64,000 nucleotides of DNA from Meconema thalassinum (GCA_946902985.2 OX336388.2:1700567978-1700631977), one strand, 5' to 3'. Shown: positions 32,126-43,400, numbered from the stretch's first letter. Made by a program: numbers and translations. Notes: generated by a model not told the origin, from the sequence alone.

Positions 32126-32271
32126 GACTTGACGAGCACGGATATGTTGAAGAGTCTTCTGGAACCAACAATGTGCTCTTCATATGTTTACATATTTCCA
32201 CGAATAATGTACACATAACTACCCAGAAATTTTGCCAAGCGTATCACGCTCCACGATTGCAACGGGTTGAT

Positions 32272-32618
32272 GAATTACACCTGTGTGAAGCTAAATTGGA
32301 TAGGTTAAGAATGTAAACAACGCTCTTAGGTTTCTACGTTCGTTGCCAAGAGCCGACTGCGGTGGCGTCTAGTAGCTAAGTTTTGAACTTGGCCTAGTAG
32401 TCGTTGACGGTGGCGCTTGGCGGCAAAAGGAGGAACTATTCGAAAAATTCTAAGTTGCAGTCTGTACTTAAATTAAAAAAACAGATAACACACACTAATA
32501 CAGTCATCACAATTAACACAGGTTATCAGACAGATTCTACACACACCCAAAGTACACGGGGCTACATTACCGCGTTGTCGCAGCCCCTAAACTTGAAGAA
32601 CCAACCAACCAACCAACC
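32272..32618 (+). repeat. SINE family A, 5'-truncated, plus strand
   Basis: Starts within the body (TGTGTGAAGCTAAATTGGAT) and continues through GGTGGCGTCTAGTAGC and the 3' domain to a four-unit AACC tail (32600-32618). The head is missing. Confidence 0.88.
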
Positions 32619-34333
32619 ATAGTCCGGAGATAAGAAAATCAAATCCCGTCGATAATAGTGGCCATCCTGATGCGGTCCTTTCCTGTATACCAGGTAGTCG
32701 TTTGGCTCCGTACGTTCTACTCATAAGCGTCTCGCGTCCACTAATGATGAGTGGGATATCTAATAACTGATTTTCACAGTCGTAACCCTGATGCAGTATG
32801 ATTATATCAGAATACGAAGAGATAACTGGACGGTCGCTGGCTGTATGTTTCTCAGCACTACATATCTATTGCGCCCCATTGCGTTATGAAGCCTCGCTTT
32901 CTAGCGCATAGTAGTCTAGTAGTAGGCTGATACTTCGTACAACAGCACTACAGTTGCTGTCAACATATCGGCAACGGCTGAGGTGTTCAGCAAAGGCGAG
33001 TACACAGGCTATTTTTTTTTCTTTGTAGAATCTTGTCGTAAATCACATGATATGCAAGGCAGTTTCCAAATAGACGTCTGCCTTCTGTAGAAGTATTTCG
33101 CCGAACAGAGTTGTATTAATAGCTAATAGATTGTTCTAGGCACACGACATGCCCACCTGCGACAATGCTGTTGTGCAGAATGCCATACAGTACTTTGATC
33201 GAATCCTTCACACGGGAGGTTGAATTGCACCTTATAATGACGATGATGATGATGATATTGATGATATTAATGACTGCCATTTGTTTCACAACATCCGCCA
33301 TTTACATTTACTACACACTTTCTGTAACAGATTTTAACAATGCTAAAAACATGTTAAATATGAAGTATTGCCGGTATACAATACTCGCAATTTTTGTGAC
33401 ATTACCCAACAGTCCGGTTGTTCTTTAATTTGTATTGCAGTATGTACCTTGGCAAGGGAAATAAAATTGATTCAAATGTTGCTAAGCATTTGACAAGTAA
33501 TTTTATGTATTTTTGGGCATGCAGCCAAAACTCTACACGTGTTTGCCTTGTAGTCATCAAATGTAACTTTGAGTGCCATTCATTTTTTCTGCGCTTCAAA
33601 TATTAGACTTCCTCGATGGGAATCGCACCCTTGATCTTAGGATTGTGAGTCGCAGGGTCGTCGGGAACCATCGAAGGCCTTGGAGTATGTCTCTTCCAAA
33701 CTGTTATAAACCTTAAATCACTAAAAGAAAATGGCTTCGTGGAATAAATATAATACTGTATTTAGTCTACAAATCTTCCTTATTTTGAATTACCATTTTG
33801 TTCACTTTGCTCTATATTAGTGTGCTATTAAAAAAAATGAGGGTTTCCTCTCTCTTAGACTTTCTTTGGACATTTTAACGCTTTATATTTAGACTCCCCC
33901 TTCCCGATAAAATTGGAAAGGGAAGCATGCATTTATCAGTAAAAATAACAGGGAATGCTTTTAGGAAATCTAAACAAACATATGTATGGAAGAAAACAAG
34001 AGATTTCATTTTTTCACCGGTTCAACAATCTTCTTATATTATGAATAACATTTGAAAGTCTAGTTACTTCACCTGTTTAATATTTCGTATAACTAAAGTT
34101 CAAGTGTTCTGGTTGCTTCCAAAATTCAGCAGAATTTCTTTTCTTAGTAATTTGCACAGATTATTTCGGTATTTCCATAATTGTGTAATAATTTCCACCT
34201 AGAAACATTTGAAAGGTGATTTTGTCTCCTATCGACAGGCCTGGTAAGTCTCTGATCCACCGAGGTACCATAGAATTCACAATCATGGAGAGTCTATCCT
34301 ATTTACTGGTGTAAGTTCTGAACTGGTGTCCGG
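32619..34333. other. no recognisable gene
   Basis: Holds a short (GAT)n tract at 33240-33258. A possible tRNA-like fragment on the minus strand at 33605-33660 has a B-box-like GGTGCGATTCCCATCG. No convincing ORF. Confidence 0.45.
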
Positions 34334-34510
34334 CCTCTTAGCTGATTGGTTAGCTAGGCTTTGACCTGGCAGATTCTGGGTTCGATTCCCGGCTGAACCA
34401 AGGGGTTTCAATCTCCGGTTGTTGATTACCCTGTTTCATGGACTGGGTGTTTGGGGGCGTTCTGATGAAAACAACTGAAAATAGCATAAACAGAAAAAGT
34501 AAAAGTAAAC
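34334..34510 (+). repeat. tRNA-derived SINE (family G)
   Basis: The head TTAGCTGATTGGTTAGCTAG is followed by B box GGGTTCGATTCCCGGC (about 34379-34394), then about 100 bases of body ending in an A-rich tail that abuts the next transposon at its TA. Single copy in this window. Confidence 0.6.
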
Positions 34511-34512
34511 TA

Positions 34513-35177
34513 CAAGGGGTGATCAGAAACCAGGTCTACAAAGCTTGCAGTGAAACGTGTACATTTTATTTCATGCAACCAATACAGCCAACTGGTAGTA
34601 CACACATTTGGTCATATTTCCACATAGTCTCCATATTGGTTTAGGCACTTGTAGCTTCGTGAGATGAGTTTGAATATCCCCTCGTGGTAAATATGCTGTC
34701 CTTGCTTGTTCAGCCACGTTGTCGCGAAGTGTTTCATCTCCTCGTCTCAAGTGAATCGTCAACCTCCTAGGTGCTCCTTCAAGTGAGGAAACAAATGAAA
34801 GTCGTTTGGAGCGAGATCTAGGTTATAGGGAGGATGGTCAATGATGTCCCAGCGAAACCGCTTCAGCGTGGTGGTCTTCTGGGCTGTACGAGGTCGCCAG
34901 TTGTCATGAAGGAAGATAGGAAGTCCAGGCCGCGGTTACGTGTTTCGCCCACAGAAATCGAATAACTGAGTGGATCTCTTCGCGTGACCAGCTATCACCA
35001 TACGATGCGCCATTAGTTGTATACTTGCAAATAGTGCTGTAGGTGGTGGGTGCCTGAAACTATGTACTGTTACCAACCGTATACGTATATTCCAATTACC
35101 TCACACTACTAATTTCTCTATAACAGACGAAACTCCGGAATATGGACCTTGTAACCTTATTTTCCTATCACCCCTCG
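34513..35177 (-). mobile_element. mariner-type transposon, internally deleted
   Basis: The ends are inverted and flanked by TA: left CAAGGGGTGATCAGAAA, right (reverse complement) CGAGGGGTGATAGGAAA; TA at 34511-34512 and 35178-35179. At 665 bp it is half the autonomous length. Minus-strand remnants of the transposase C-terminus lie at about 34570-34960. Confidence 0.85.
34570..34960 (-). pseudogene. mariner transposase C-terminal remnant
   Basis: On the minus strand, from about 34925 leftwards, the reading shows FLHDNWRPRTAQ (second catalytic aspartate region), then PPYNLDLAPNDFHLFPHLK (third aspartate) and a tail resembling mariner C-termini (CLNQYGDYVE). Stops near 34765 and 34620 and a frame change break it. 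The N-terminal DNA-binding region and first catalytic aspartate are deleted. Confidence 0.8.
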
Positions 35178-35179
35178 TA

Positions 35180-35849
35180 GTAACTCGCAGTAACTGCTGC
35201 CATCTTGTTCTTCCATTCTCCAATGCTACAACAGTACAGTGATCAGGACGTGGCCATTAACACGCAGGGATATGAAAGCCATTATATTATAATGTAATAC
35301 AAAAACAGGAAGTATTGATCGTCAGGACTAGTGTATAGTGAATGAAGCAATGGTTTGTGTCCAAGGCGGCCAGACCGTAGAGACTCTAATATGGGAATCG
35401 CGTGATCGTTTAATAGCTAAGACAACCCATTATCAAATACTTTTGCTCTTTTAATTCAAATTTGGACTGAGCTAGTTAGTTAGTTAGTTAGTTAGTTAGT
35501 AGTTGTTTTAAGGGCGTAACAGCGATATCATCTGGTCCTATTGGCCTGAGCTAGCGGGAAATTTCCCAAAACTTCCGCGGGATCAGTTGTCCCGTCCTAG
35601 TGCATTGCCTAAGGCCTGGGCAAGCTAGGAATAGAACGCGGGTTGCGTCAGGCTGAAGTAGTGCTTTTATCCGATTTTACTGCGTGAAAATTACTAGCAG
35701 CTAGTGACAACTTCCATTTATTTATTTAATTATTGTATGGATTTTATGCCGGGAGTGTCAAAGGACATATTCGGCTCGCCAGAGTCTGTAGCTGCTTCCA
35801 GCGGACACCCAGAGGGTGTACAAGTTCCGTTCAATTTCAAGTAGCTTGC
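35180..35849. other. no gene; short TTAG repeat
   Basis: (TTAG)n at about 35473-35500. A segment at 35740-35830 resembles the complement of the 3' part of the following SINE (ACACCCAGAGGGTGT against ACCCTCTGGGTGTC), so it may be a diverged inverted fragment of it. Confidence 0.4.
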
Positions 35850-36243
35850 TACGGTGGGTGAGTGGATAGCGTGTCGGTCTACTAACCCCAATATTGCAGG
35901 TTCGCTCCTAGCCGTGGTAAGTGATTTTTGAAAGGCGACAAAAATACGACACGCATGTCATACGATGTTGGCATGTCAAAGAACCCATTCGAATTCAGTA
36001 GGCCGTGTTCATAATGGCAAAATTAATCTCGGGAGTTTCCGCCTACACAAAGTTCCTCATTTCTCTACTGGAAAGCGCTATAGTGTTCAAGGAGCTTAGA
36101 TATCTAACCTCCTTGACTTTGATAGTGGTTCAAGGAACAACAAAATTCGACATGCAAGCTACCCTCTGGGTGTCAAATTACAAAGCTTGCACCCGGCACC
36201 GAGGCCATACGATATTATTATTATTATTATTATTATTATTTCA
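35850..36243 (+). repeat. tRNA-derived SINE (family E) with (ATT)n tail
   Basis: The head GGTGGGTGAGTGGATAGCG and B box CAGGTTCGCTCCTAGCC (about 35898-35914) are followed by about 290 bases of body and an (ATT)n tail at 36214-36241. The tail directly abuts the R1-like LINE fragment. Confidence 0.6.
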
Positions 36244-37605
36244 GAAGGGATCCGTAGAGTACAAGTCACGGCTGGGGCTGCCCAGGGTTCGATTCTAGGA
36301 CCTGATCTCTGGAATGTTACATACGACAGCTTGTTGAGGCTTGAAATGCCTGAAGAAACTATTCTAGTAGGATATGCAGATGATGTTCCTGCTCTTGCAG
36401 CAGGAAGAAATGTCGAGCAGGCACAGTTGCGACTCAATATGGTAATGCGCAAAATCAATAGATGGATGGAGGAACATGGTCTGTCTCTAACACTTAGTAA
36501 TACGGAAATTGTCATCCTAACAAAGAAGAGAATTCAGACAATACTTCCAATACAGGTAGGACAAATTCAAGTTGAGACGCAGCCAGCAGCAAAATACCTG
36601 GGCATCATGATCGACAGTAAAATTAATTTTGGAGAACAGATATGACGGACTGCAAATAAAGCAGCCAGAGGAGTAATGTCCCTCAGTCGGCTCATGGCCA
36701 ATGTTGGTGGGCCAAAATCTAGTAAGAGAAGACTATTGATGACCGCCATCCATTCAGTTCTGCTGTATGGAGCGGAAATATGGGCGGATGCCCTGGATAA
36801 GGAAATTTATAGGAAGACACTGGCGCAAGTGCAGAGTAGGGGTGCTTTGCGCGTGCCATCTGCATATCGCACGGTCTCTGAAGAAGCAGTTCTCGTTATT
36901 GCCGGGATTATTTTTTCTCGCGAAAGAACGCAAGAACATTTACTTGAGGAAATCTGATATGGGTTTACAAAATGCAAGACGATCGGCAAGAGTACAAACC
37001 TTTCAAAATTGGCAGATCAAATGGGAGTAAGGAAATCAAAGCCAATGGACTAAGAGAATGATCCCTCAGGTGCAGGTTTGGACAGAGAGGAAACATGGTG
37101 AGGTTGGTTACTATCTTACTCAGTTCTTGACTGGCCATGGGTACTTCTGTTCCTATCTTAAAAAGATGGGAAAAGTGGATTCATCAGATTGCATTTACTG
37201 TATCAACGAATTAGATAATGCTAATCACACCTTCTTCTCTTGTGGAGTGTGGGTCCAAAATAGGCAGTCTCTTCAAGATCACTTGGATGTAGAGATATCC
37301 CCGGACATTATTGTTGCAGTGATGCTACAAAATGAGGAAAATTGGAAACTGGTAGCAAGTTTTGTTGAAGATATCCTCCGAACAAAGAAGTCGGATCTGG
37401 ATCGCCACTGAAGATGATTCATTACGGAAGAGTGCCCTACGGGCAAATATAAAATGACTCTAGCCTGAAGTAATGTGATAAACGGTTTCAGGCTAGTGTT
37501 CAGAAGTAACGGGGGAGCTTTAGTCAGCAGTCTGCTACTCAGGAGCAGGAGCCCGACACTCTGTGCGTAAATGCATTTCTTCCCCTAAAAAATAAAATAA
37601 AAATA
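36244..37605 (+). pseudogene. 5'-truncated R1-clade LINE remnant
   Basis: The reading starts inside the reverse transcriptase: TAGAAQGSILGPDLWN, then the catalytic GYADDVPALAAGRN (near 36371-36412), then the thumb and the C-terminal region GEVGYYLTQFLTGHGYF. A CCHC-type finger follows (CIYCINELDNANHTFFSC, 37192-37245). That tail is typical of R1-group LINEs, many of which target specific sites. Breaks: TGA at 36643-36645, a frame change near 36950, and a stop near 37028. The endonuclease and ORF1 are absent. The 3' UTR ends in an A-rich AAAATAAAATAAAAATATT near 37590-37610. Inactive. Confidence 0.8.
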
Positions 37606-37611
37606 TTATTT

Positions 37612-37818
37612 CAAGTAGTTCCAAATTTCGCTACCAGGTGTCAATGATACCTAGTGGTGAACGTTGGAACTTTGATAGAGCGTTGCAACGAAATCTAACC
37701 AGAAATTTAGCTCCACACAAGTTTAGTCTGCGGAAGGATCTTTTATATGCCATAAATCTATGGCATGGGACCGCCGGCTTTACTTCCCCTCCGAAGGAAG
37801 GCATACTGAAGGATTTTT
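37612..37818 (-). repeat. SINE family A fragment, minus strand
   Basis: Begins at TTTCAAGTAGTTCC and reads AACGTTGGAAC, then CATAAATCTATGGCATGGGA and CCCCTCCGAAGGAAGGCAT, the 5' half of family A. The tail half is missing, replaced by the R1-like LINE end. Confidence 0.75.
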
Positions 37819-38549
37819 AAACAACATCCGTGAATACTACGTACAAAGAGCAGCTGCATCCACTATTTTTTATAGCAATGGCTTGAAGCTAAATCACCTA
37901 AATAGGGAGCGGATGGACTTATATCCGTGGCGTGACTGCCACAGTTATACTAAGTCTTATAAAGTCTGATAGTTATGTAGGTCTCAGTTACGTTTAAAGT
38001 ATTCATACGTATACTACGTTTTAAGAAAATTTCCATAAATTTAAACCAAAAGTTTTGAACATTTTTAGTGGCTAACTACAGTAGAATGTAATTAAAGGTG
38101 TTTTATTTTATCAGAATGGTTAATTTACAATTTTAGAGATAAATCAAACTGGGCACTTTTGAAATCACCTAGCAACTTCCACTATGGGTTTATTTCATTT
38201 TTTATTTCATATAACTATACTCTGATTTACATAAGATGAACGGTGCAAGCTGTCATCCGCTTGAAGGGTGAGGTGAGGAGTGGAGACGGTCTCCATAGCA
38301 ACAGCGAACAGTGTTGCAATGTATGCTGACACAGCAGTGAGCACATGGGTTGACTCAGTGTCCTACTGTGCCTTGACTCGTCACGATCATTAGACCGCCA
38401 AGCAGGGGGGCTAACTTCCCCAGTATTTATGTCTTCATGCAAGCCTCTTGGAATGTTATGACTCATGTTCTGCCTTAGTGGCAACGCAGTGGCACATGCT
38501 AGCTTTGACAGCTGTCAGCGTTTATTATTGGTAATACAGAGTATATTAA
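37819..38549. other. no recognisable feature
   Basis: No ORF with similarity and no repeat. Its last four bases before the next element are TTAA (38546-38549). Confidence 0.4.
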
Positions 38550-39149
38550 CCCTTCCCTAGCGGATGCTTTTATGGTTCTGATAAGATTTTTTTTTCTTAA
38601 AAAATTCAAAATATATAGATAATATTTTTCATGCACTAAATTTAATTAGAACTCACATATATTTCACTTACCTGTTAATACTTGAAGTTAAAGTAGCATC
38701 AGAAGGTTGTAAAGTTAATTAATTAATTATGAATTAATTAATATTATTAATACATTAATAATTAAATGTGGAACACTTCAAACCATCACTCATATCCAAA
38801 GCAGACACTATGTTTCATCATTCCATAGCCTTTTCCGTGTAATTAAGGTCGCATCACCAAATAAATACTACAAAAATGCACCCACTTCACCACCTATGCA
38901 ATGACACGTGCGTTCATCTAAGGCAACAACTGCCTGCGGGTATTTGTGAAGTCAAAGAAGTCTCTAGGGGTGACATAATTACCTAACAAACATGTGTCTG
39001 CATAGTGGTGCCATCTCCTGGGTTTAACATTAACTATATTGACGATAAACGGCGCCATATTTAAATTTTCGAATTTGCCGGATATATCCGTTTTTTGCTC
39101 GCGGCTGAAAAGTACGCGCCGTATACATCCGTATTCCGCTTGGGAAGGG
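38550..39149. mobile_element. piggyBac-like MITE (600 bp, TTAA target)
   Basis: Flanked on both sides by TTAA (38546-38549 and 39150-39153). The 15-bp terminal inverted repeats read CCCTTCCCTAGCGGA at the left and, in complement, CCCTTCCCAAGCGGA at the right, one mismatch. TTAA duplication with ends starting CCC is diagnostic of the piggyBac superfamily. The interior is AT-rich and non-coding, so it would depend on a transposase made elsewhere. Confidence 0.85.
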
Positions 39150-39153
39150 TTAA

Positions 39154-39439
39154 CATTTGTGTATTTGATGTCCCACACTAAATTAATTAGTGTATCATTA
39201 TTATACCAAGAAATATAACATATTCTTTCAAAAATGCAAAATTTAAAAACTACTTTTTCCATTTCTTCATATTCAGTTTTTGAAAGGCGATATATTGTTT
39301 TGCAGCTTTAGTACAGTACATTTCTAATTCAATGATTTTTAATTTGAGACCTTGTTGAGGTTGATAGGTGAATTATAACTTGACTTATTGATGTTTGAAC
39401 CTGTAAAAATAACCACAATTCTCGTGAGATACAACTGAG
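39154..39439. other. no recognisable feature
   Basis: AT-rich spacer. Confidence 0.4.
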
Positions 39440-39700
39440 AAAAAGTGGTTCGATTCCCAACTCAACCATCCTAGAAGTGGGTTTCCGAGATTTCCCCACT
39501 TCTACCACAGGTGAATGCCAGGATGGTACCTAAATTAAAGCCACGGCCACCTTCTACTCAAACCCTAGCCCCAGCTATAATTGCACACACTACTACAGCT
39601 ATCTCAATAACACAGGTTATCAGAGAGATTGAACACACATGGGGCTAGATGACCACGATGTCGCAATGCCTCTAAGTGAATCACCACCAACAACACCATT
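39440..39700 (+). repeat. SINE family B, plus strand, head truncated
   Basis: Starts at a B box GGTTCGATTCCCAACTC. The core AGGTGAATGCCAGGATGG and CCACGGCCACCTTC follow, then the 3' domain ACACAGGTTATCAGAGAG to GATGTCGCAATGCC and an imperfect CACCAACAAC tail. Confidence 0.75.
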
Positions 39701-39762
39701 ACCATAAGGCCAGATGAACTCCATGCTCCCTTTAACACAACAATACCTATACAAATAAATTT

Positions 39763-40744
39763 TGGTGGCTTCGGTAGCGTAGTTGGTAGCATACTGAGCT
39801 TCCATGCCCAAGATCGCGGGTTCAAACCTGGCTGAAGACGTCGGATTATTTAAGAGCGTTAGAATCCCTCGGTATGCCTTCCTTCGGAGGGGAAGTAAAG
39901 CCAACGGGGCCATGTCATAGATTTATGGCATGAGAAAGAACCTTCCACTAACTAAACTTGGGCTGAAGCCGTCGGATTTTTAAGAGCGTTAAAAATCCCT
40001 CAGTATGCCTTCCTTCGGAGGGGAAGTAAAGCCGGCGGTCCCATGTCATAGATTTATGGCATGTTAAAGATCTTTCCACTAATTTCACCTGTGTGAAACT
40101 AAATTGGATAGGTTAAGAATGTAAACAACGCTCTTTGGTTGCTACGTTCGTTGCCAAGAGCCGACTGCGGTGGCGTCTAGTAGCTAGTTCTGAACTAGGC
40201 CTAGTAGTCGTTGACGGTGGCGTTTGGCGGCAAAAGTAGGAACTATTTGAAAATTCAAAGTTGCAGTCCCTACTTGAATTAAAAAAACAGATACACACAC
40301 TAATACAGTCATCACAATTAACACCGGTTATCAGACAGATTCTACACTCACCCAAAGTACACGGGGCTACATGACCGCGTTGTCGCAGCCCCTAAACTAA
40401 GGAACCAACCAACCATAACTAAACTTGTGTGAAGCAAAGTGTGCAGGTTAGGTTTGATTAATGTTCTTAAGTTCCGACGTTCATCACCGGGCGCTGGTTG
40501 CCGTGGCATTTAGTAGTAGCCAAGTTCGCAGCTAGGTGTCGTGGACAGTAGCATTTGGTAGCGAAAGTGTGAACTACTTGAAATTATCGTCTGCAGTCCT
40601 TACTTGAATTAAAAACAGATAACACACACTAATACAGTCATCACAATTAACACCGGTTATCAGACAGATTCTATACACACCCAAAGTACACGGGGCTACA
40701 TGACCGCGTTGTCGCAGCCCATAAACTAAGGAACCAATCAACCA
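39763..40744 (+). repeat. SINE family A (outer copy) split by a younger A copy
   Basis: The outer element has an intact head: A-box region GGTAGCGTAGTTGGTAGC and B box GCGGGTTCAAACCTGGC at about 39817-39833. It runs to 39948, is interrupted at 39961-40415, resumes at ACTAAACTTGTGTGAAGC, and ends with the AACC-type tail at 40744. Confidence 0.9.
39961..40415 (+). repeat. SINE family A (inner copy), 12-bp target duplication
   Basis: A 455-bp copy that begins just after the B box position (GGCTGAAGCCGTCGGA) and ends in AACCAACCAACCA. TAACTAAACTTG flanks it (39949-39960 and 40416-40427), and the outer copy is continuous once it is set aside. The start just past the B box indicates 5' truncation; this copy lacks its own promoter. 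Confidence 0.93.
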
Positions 40745-40795
40745 TTCTTGTGACAAACGTACGAGGTGATGTAAGTCCACGACAGATAGTTGTTG

Positions 40796-41190
40796 TTGTT
40801 GTTGTTGTTTGATGTAGGGGCTTTGCGACATTGTCATGTAGTTCCGTGTACTTTGGGTGTGTGTTTATGTGTGGAACTTGCTTGATAACCTGTGTTATTG
40901 TGTAGGCTGTACTAGTGTGTGTATTTGTAATTCAGATGAGGAATGAGGAGGAGGTGGTCGTGGCCTTAAGTAAGGAACCATCCCGGTATTTGCCAGGGTT
41001 AGAAGTGGGGAAACCACTGAAAATGGGAATCGAACCCTCCTCTTCGCATTTTGTCTCACAAGGCTGAGTGTAACCTGTTTCGGCCCTCAGACCAGAATTT
41101 AAATTTCTTGACAGAGCCGGTAATCGAACCTGGACATCCGGGGTGACAGCCATGAATGCTAGCCACTACACCACGAGGTGGCAGCGACAG
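40796..41190 (-). repeat. SINE family B, full length, minus strand
   Basis: From left: an AAC-type tail complement (GTTGTTGTTGTTGTTG), the shared 3' domain, the core, a second B-box-like GGGTTCGATTCCC (complement near 41029-41041), and the head. On the minus strand the head reads GTGTAGTGGCTAGCATTC with B box CAGGTTCGATTACCGG (complement near 41115-41132). The best B copy in the window. Confidence 0.85.
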
Positions 41191-41305
41191 GTAGTGAAGG
41201 ACGTTGTATGACTGCCACCACTTTCCTTCACAGCTTGAGAACTGAATATTGTGTTGTTCTGTGTAATCTAGTAGGCAAAGGCTAACAACAGTCAACGTTA
41301 TTGTT

Positions 41306-41583
41306 ACCGACAGTAGTGGCTACGCTGGCTAATGCGCGGCGTTAGGTCATGGGGCCAAGCTCTCTGCTGACTCGGTAGACGCGTGGGTTCGAGCCCCACC
41401 GTCGGCTGTCCTTGAAATGGTCTTCCGAGGTTTCCCATTTTCAACACCATCAAATGCTGGGACAGTACCTTCTGACAGGCCACGGCCGCTTCCTTCCACA
41501 CCCTTGCCCATTCATCTCATCTCTCATCCCGACGTGCAGGTCGCCCACGAGCACTCGGCCTCTCAGGAGGCTACACGACAAAA
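41306..41583 (+). repeat. SINE family C, full length, 12-bp target duplication
   Basis: The same head and core as 16120-16439, slightly shorter in the 3' third. The tail is short (ACAAAAA). AACGTTATTGTT flanks it at 41294-41305 and 41584-41595. Confidence 0.92.
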
Positions 41584-41607
41584 AACGTTATTGTTTTTAT
41601 CATTTAT

Positions 41608-41945
41608 CTAGGGGCTTGGCTTATGACATTATGGTCGTCAGTCTTGTGTACTTAAGTGTGTGAAATATGTCTGATAACATGTGTCTGTGTACTGTTTATA
41701 CCAGTGTGTGCGTTTTGTAACTTTGGAAAGAGACGATTGTAGCCTTAAGTAAAATTGGGGAACCATACAAAAAAAACCACACACACACACATGCAATCCC
41801 CCCTCCCTACCAAGATGGCTGAGGTTAGAATCAAACTCCCCTATCCTCAGTTGTCCTCTTTAATGCGAATGAACAAGAAATCTCGGTAGAGCCGGGAAAG
41901 ACTCTCCGGACCTTTGGACAGGAGTCTCAATGCTAGACCGCAAAA
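41608..41945 (-). repeat. diverged SINE family B copy, minus strand
   Basis: TAGGGGCTTGGCTTATGACA and GTCTGATAACATGTGTC match the 3' domain complement; the right part is B-like. A (CA)n tract interrupts it near 41782-41797. Confidence 0.55.
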
Positions 41946-42020
41946 GATGGTAACAATAAACTTATGCCTATCGAATAGGCAGTATGCTGGGAAAATTTCC
42001 ACTTTCTTAGCTGCAGTACA

Positions 42021-42908
42021 CAGGGTGTTTCTAAATTCCCATTACAGACTTTGAGGGCTTGAAATGGGGACTAAGACGGTTAAGTTTAGGATAGGAACTT
42101 GTGTCCGGAAACGTACCGTCTTCACGCTATTCGCAATAAACCACTACAGAACACGCTCACAGCTTCCGCATATTTGGCGCTCTGTCCGACTCCTGCTGTT
42201 TGTTGTCTGGGTATAATTACAGGTGGGGCTCGATGTGACGACCACCGACGTCAACACAGACATGGCACCTCCGTACCATGTTCTAGTACACACGATCATC
42301 AATCCCTCGTCCTCCATCATTCACCGCAGCCATAACCCGCGCCAGTAGATGTTCCTTTGATTCCACAGAGGTCTTGTAAATCAAGGTTTTCATGTGACCC
42401 CACCCACAGGAAGTAGTCTAGCGGAGTCAAGTCGGGTGAACGTGCAGGCCAAGCAATCGGGCCACCACGACCGACCCACTGTTGACCAAATCTGTGGTGC
42501 AGATGATCTCGGATCGCAAGTGAAAACTGAGGTGGTGAGCCATCGTGATGAAGCCACATGTTTTGACGCACATGCAGTGGCGCATCGTCTAAGAACACAA
42601 GTAGTACGTCTTCAAGGAATACCAAGTACGCAGCACCAGTCAGATTTCGTGGAAGAAGGCATGGAATGTCAACAAACCTGTAGGGGATATGGAACATCAG
42701 GCGATCGTTCAATGGCGGACGTAGGCCTACTCGAGTCAGTGGCGCCGAAATTGCGGGAGGTTTGAACGTGTACTGTGGTGGTATTTTGCGAGTAGCGGGA
42801 AGACGGTATACAAGAAGAAGGATACAAGTTCCCGTGCTAAACTTAACCGTCTTGTTCCCCATTACAAGCCCTCAAAGTCTGTAATGGGAATTTAGAAAAA
42901 AAAACCTG
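42021..42908 (-). mobile_element. Tc1/mariner-superfamily transposon with long TIRs, internally deleted
   Basis: The inverted ends extend over about 80 bp. The left reads TTTCTAAATTCCCATTACAG onward to ACGGTTAAGTTTAG, and the right half is its complement with a few changes. The very tip is CAGG at both ends. At about 888 bp it retains only the transposase C-terminal half (minus strand). The ends would still be recognisable to a related transposase. Confidence 0.82.
42317..42862 (-). pseudogene. transposase C-terminal half (DDE family)
   Basis: The ORF begins inside the TIR, so its first methionine is not the true start. Residues about 80-155 match the C-terminal catalytic region of a mariner-like insect transposase: RQNMWLHHDGSPPQF holds one catalytic aspartate and WPARSPDLTPLDYFLW the next, with 36 residues between them. 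The DNA-binding domain and first catalytic aspartate are missing. The C-terminal end diverges after FLWVGSH, suggesting a frame change. It cannot function as transposase. Confidence 0.8.
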
Positions 42909-43098
42909 CATTATAGCCTACTAACATAATCCAACGCAATACACGCAATATTGGATCACGAGAAGAATGGAAAACTACTTGGCTCTCGACTGCTGATAGA
43001 CATCTTCAAGCCTTCCATCAAGCTTAGCAACGAGGGCAAGTAGGTTACCATAGCAACGTTTACACAACTGAGCCACCCTCCCCTAGCACGTTTAATGT

Positions 43099-43400
43099 GT
43101 GTTTAGGGCCATTAGTTGCTGGGTGTTCGGGACTCCAAGTCGATATCATAGCAGTGACAGGCACAGAATTTCACTTGAGGACAGCAAGGAAAGCATGTAC
43201 AAGGTTAAATCAATAAAGATGATACCACTAAACAAAAGGAAAATAGGCAGACAAGATATGAGGTGGAGAGACAACGTCGCAGCAGACCTGAAAGAGTTAG
43301 TGCTGGAGGAGAATGACGTATATGGCAGGAAGAAATGGAGGAGATGAATCCGCAGCAACGACCCTGAGACATAGCAGAATGAAGAGAATAATAATAATAA
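43099..43400 (+). pseudogene. 5'-truncated LINE 3' end (RTE-like)
   Basis: An 82-codon ORF reading SIKMIPLNKRKIGRQDMRW then RDNVAADLKEL, ENDVYGRKKWRR corresponds to the conserved C-terminal tail beyond the RT domain of RTE-like LINEs. It is followed within 40 bases by an (AAT)n tail at 43388-43402. The RT domain proper is missing. Confidence 0.65.

Noticed and set aside
41300..41420. Possible genuine tRNA genes (heads of C, B and A SINEs, for example 41306 and 16120)
   Set aside because: A and B boxes are present but the cloverleaf stems are not complete and each is fused to a SINE body with target duplications.
42317..42862. Intact 181-codon host gene
   Set aside because: It starts inside a transposon TIR and matches only the C-terminal half of a DDE transposase.
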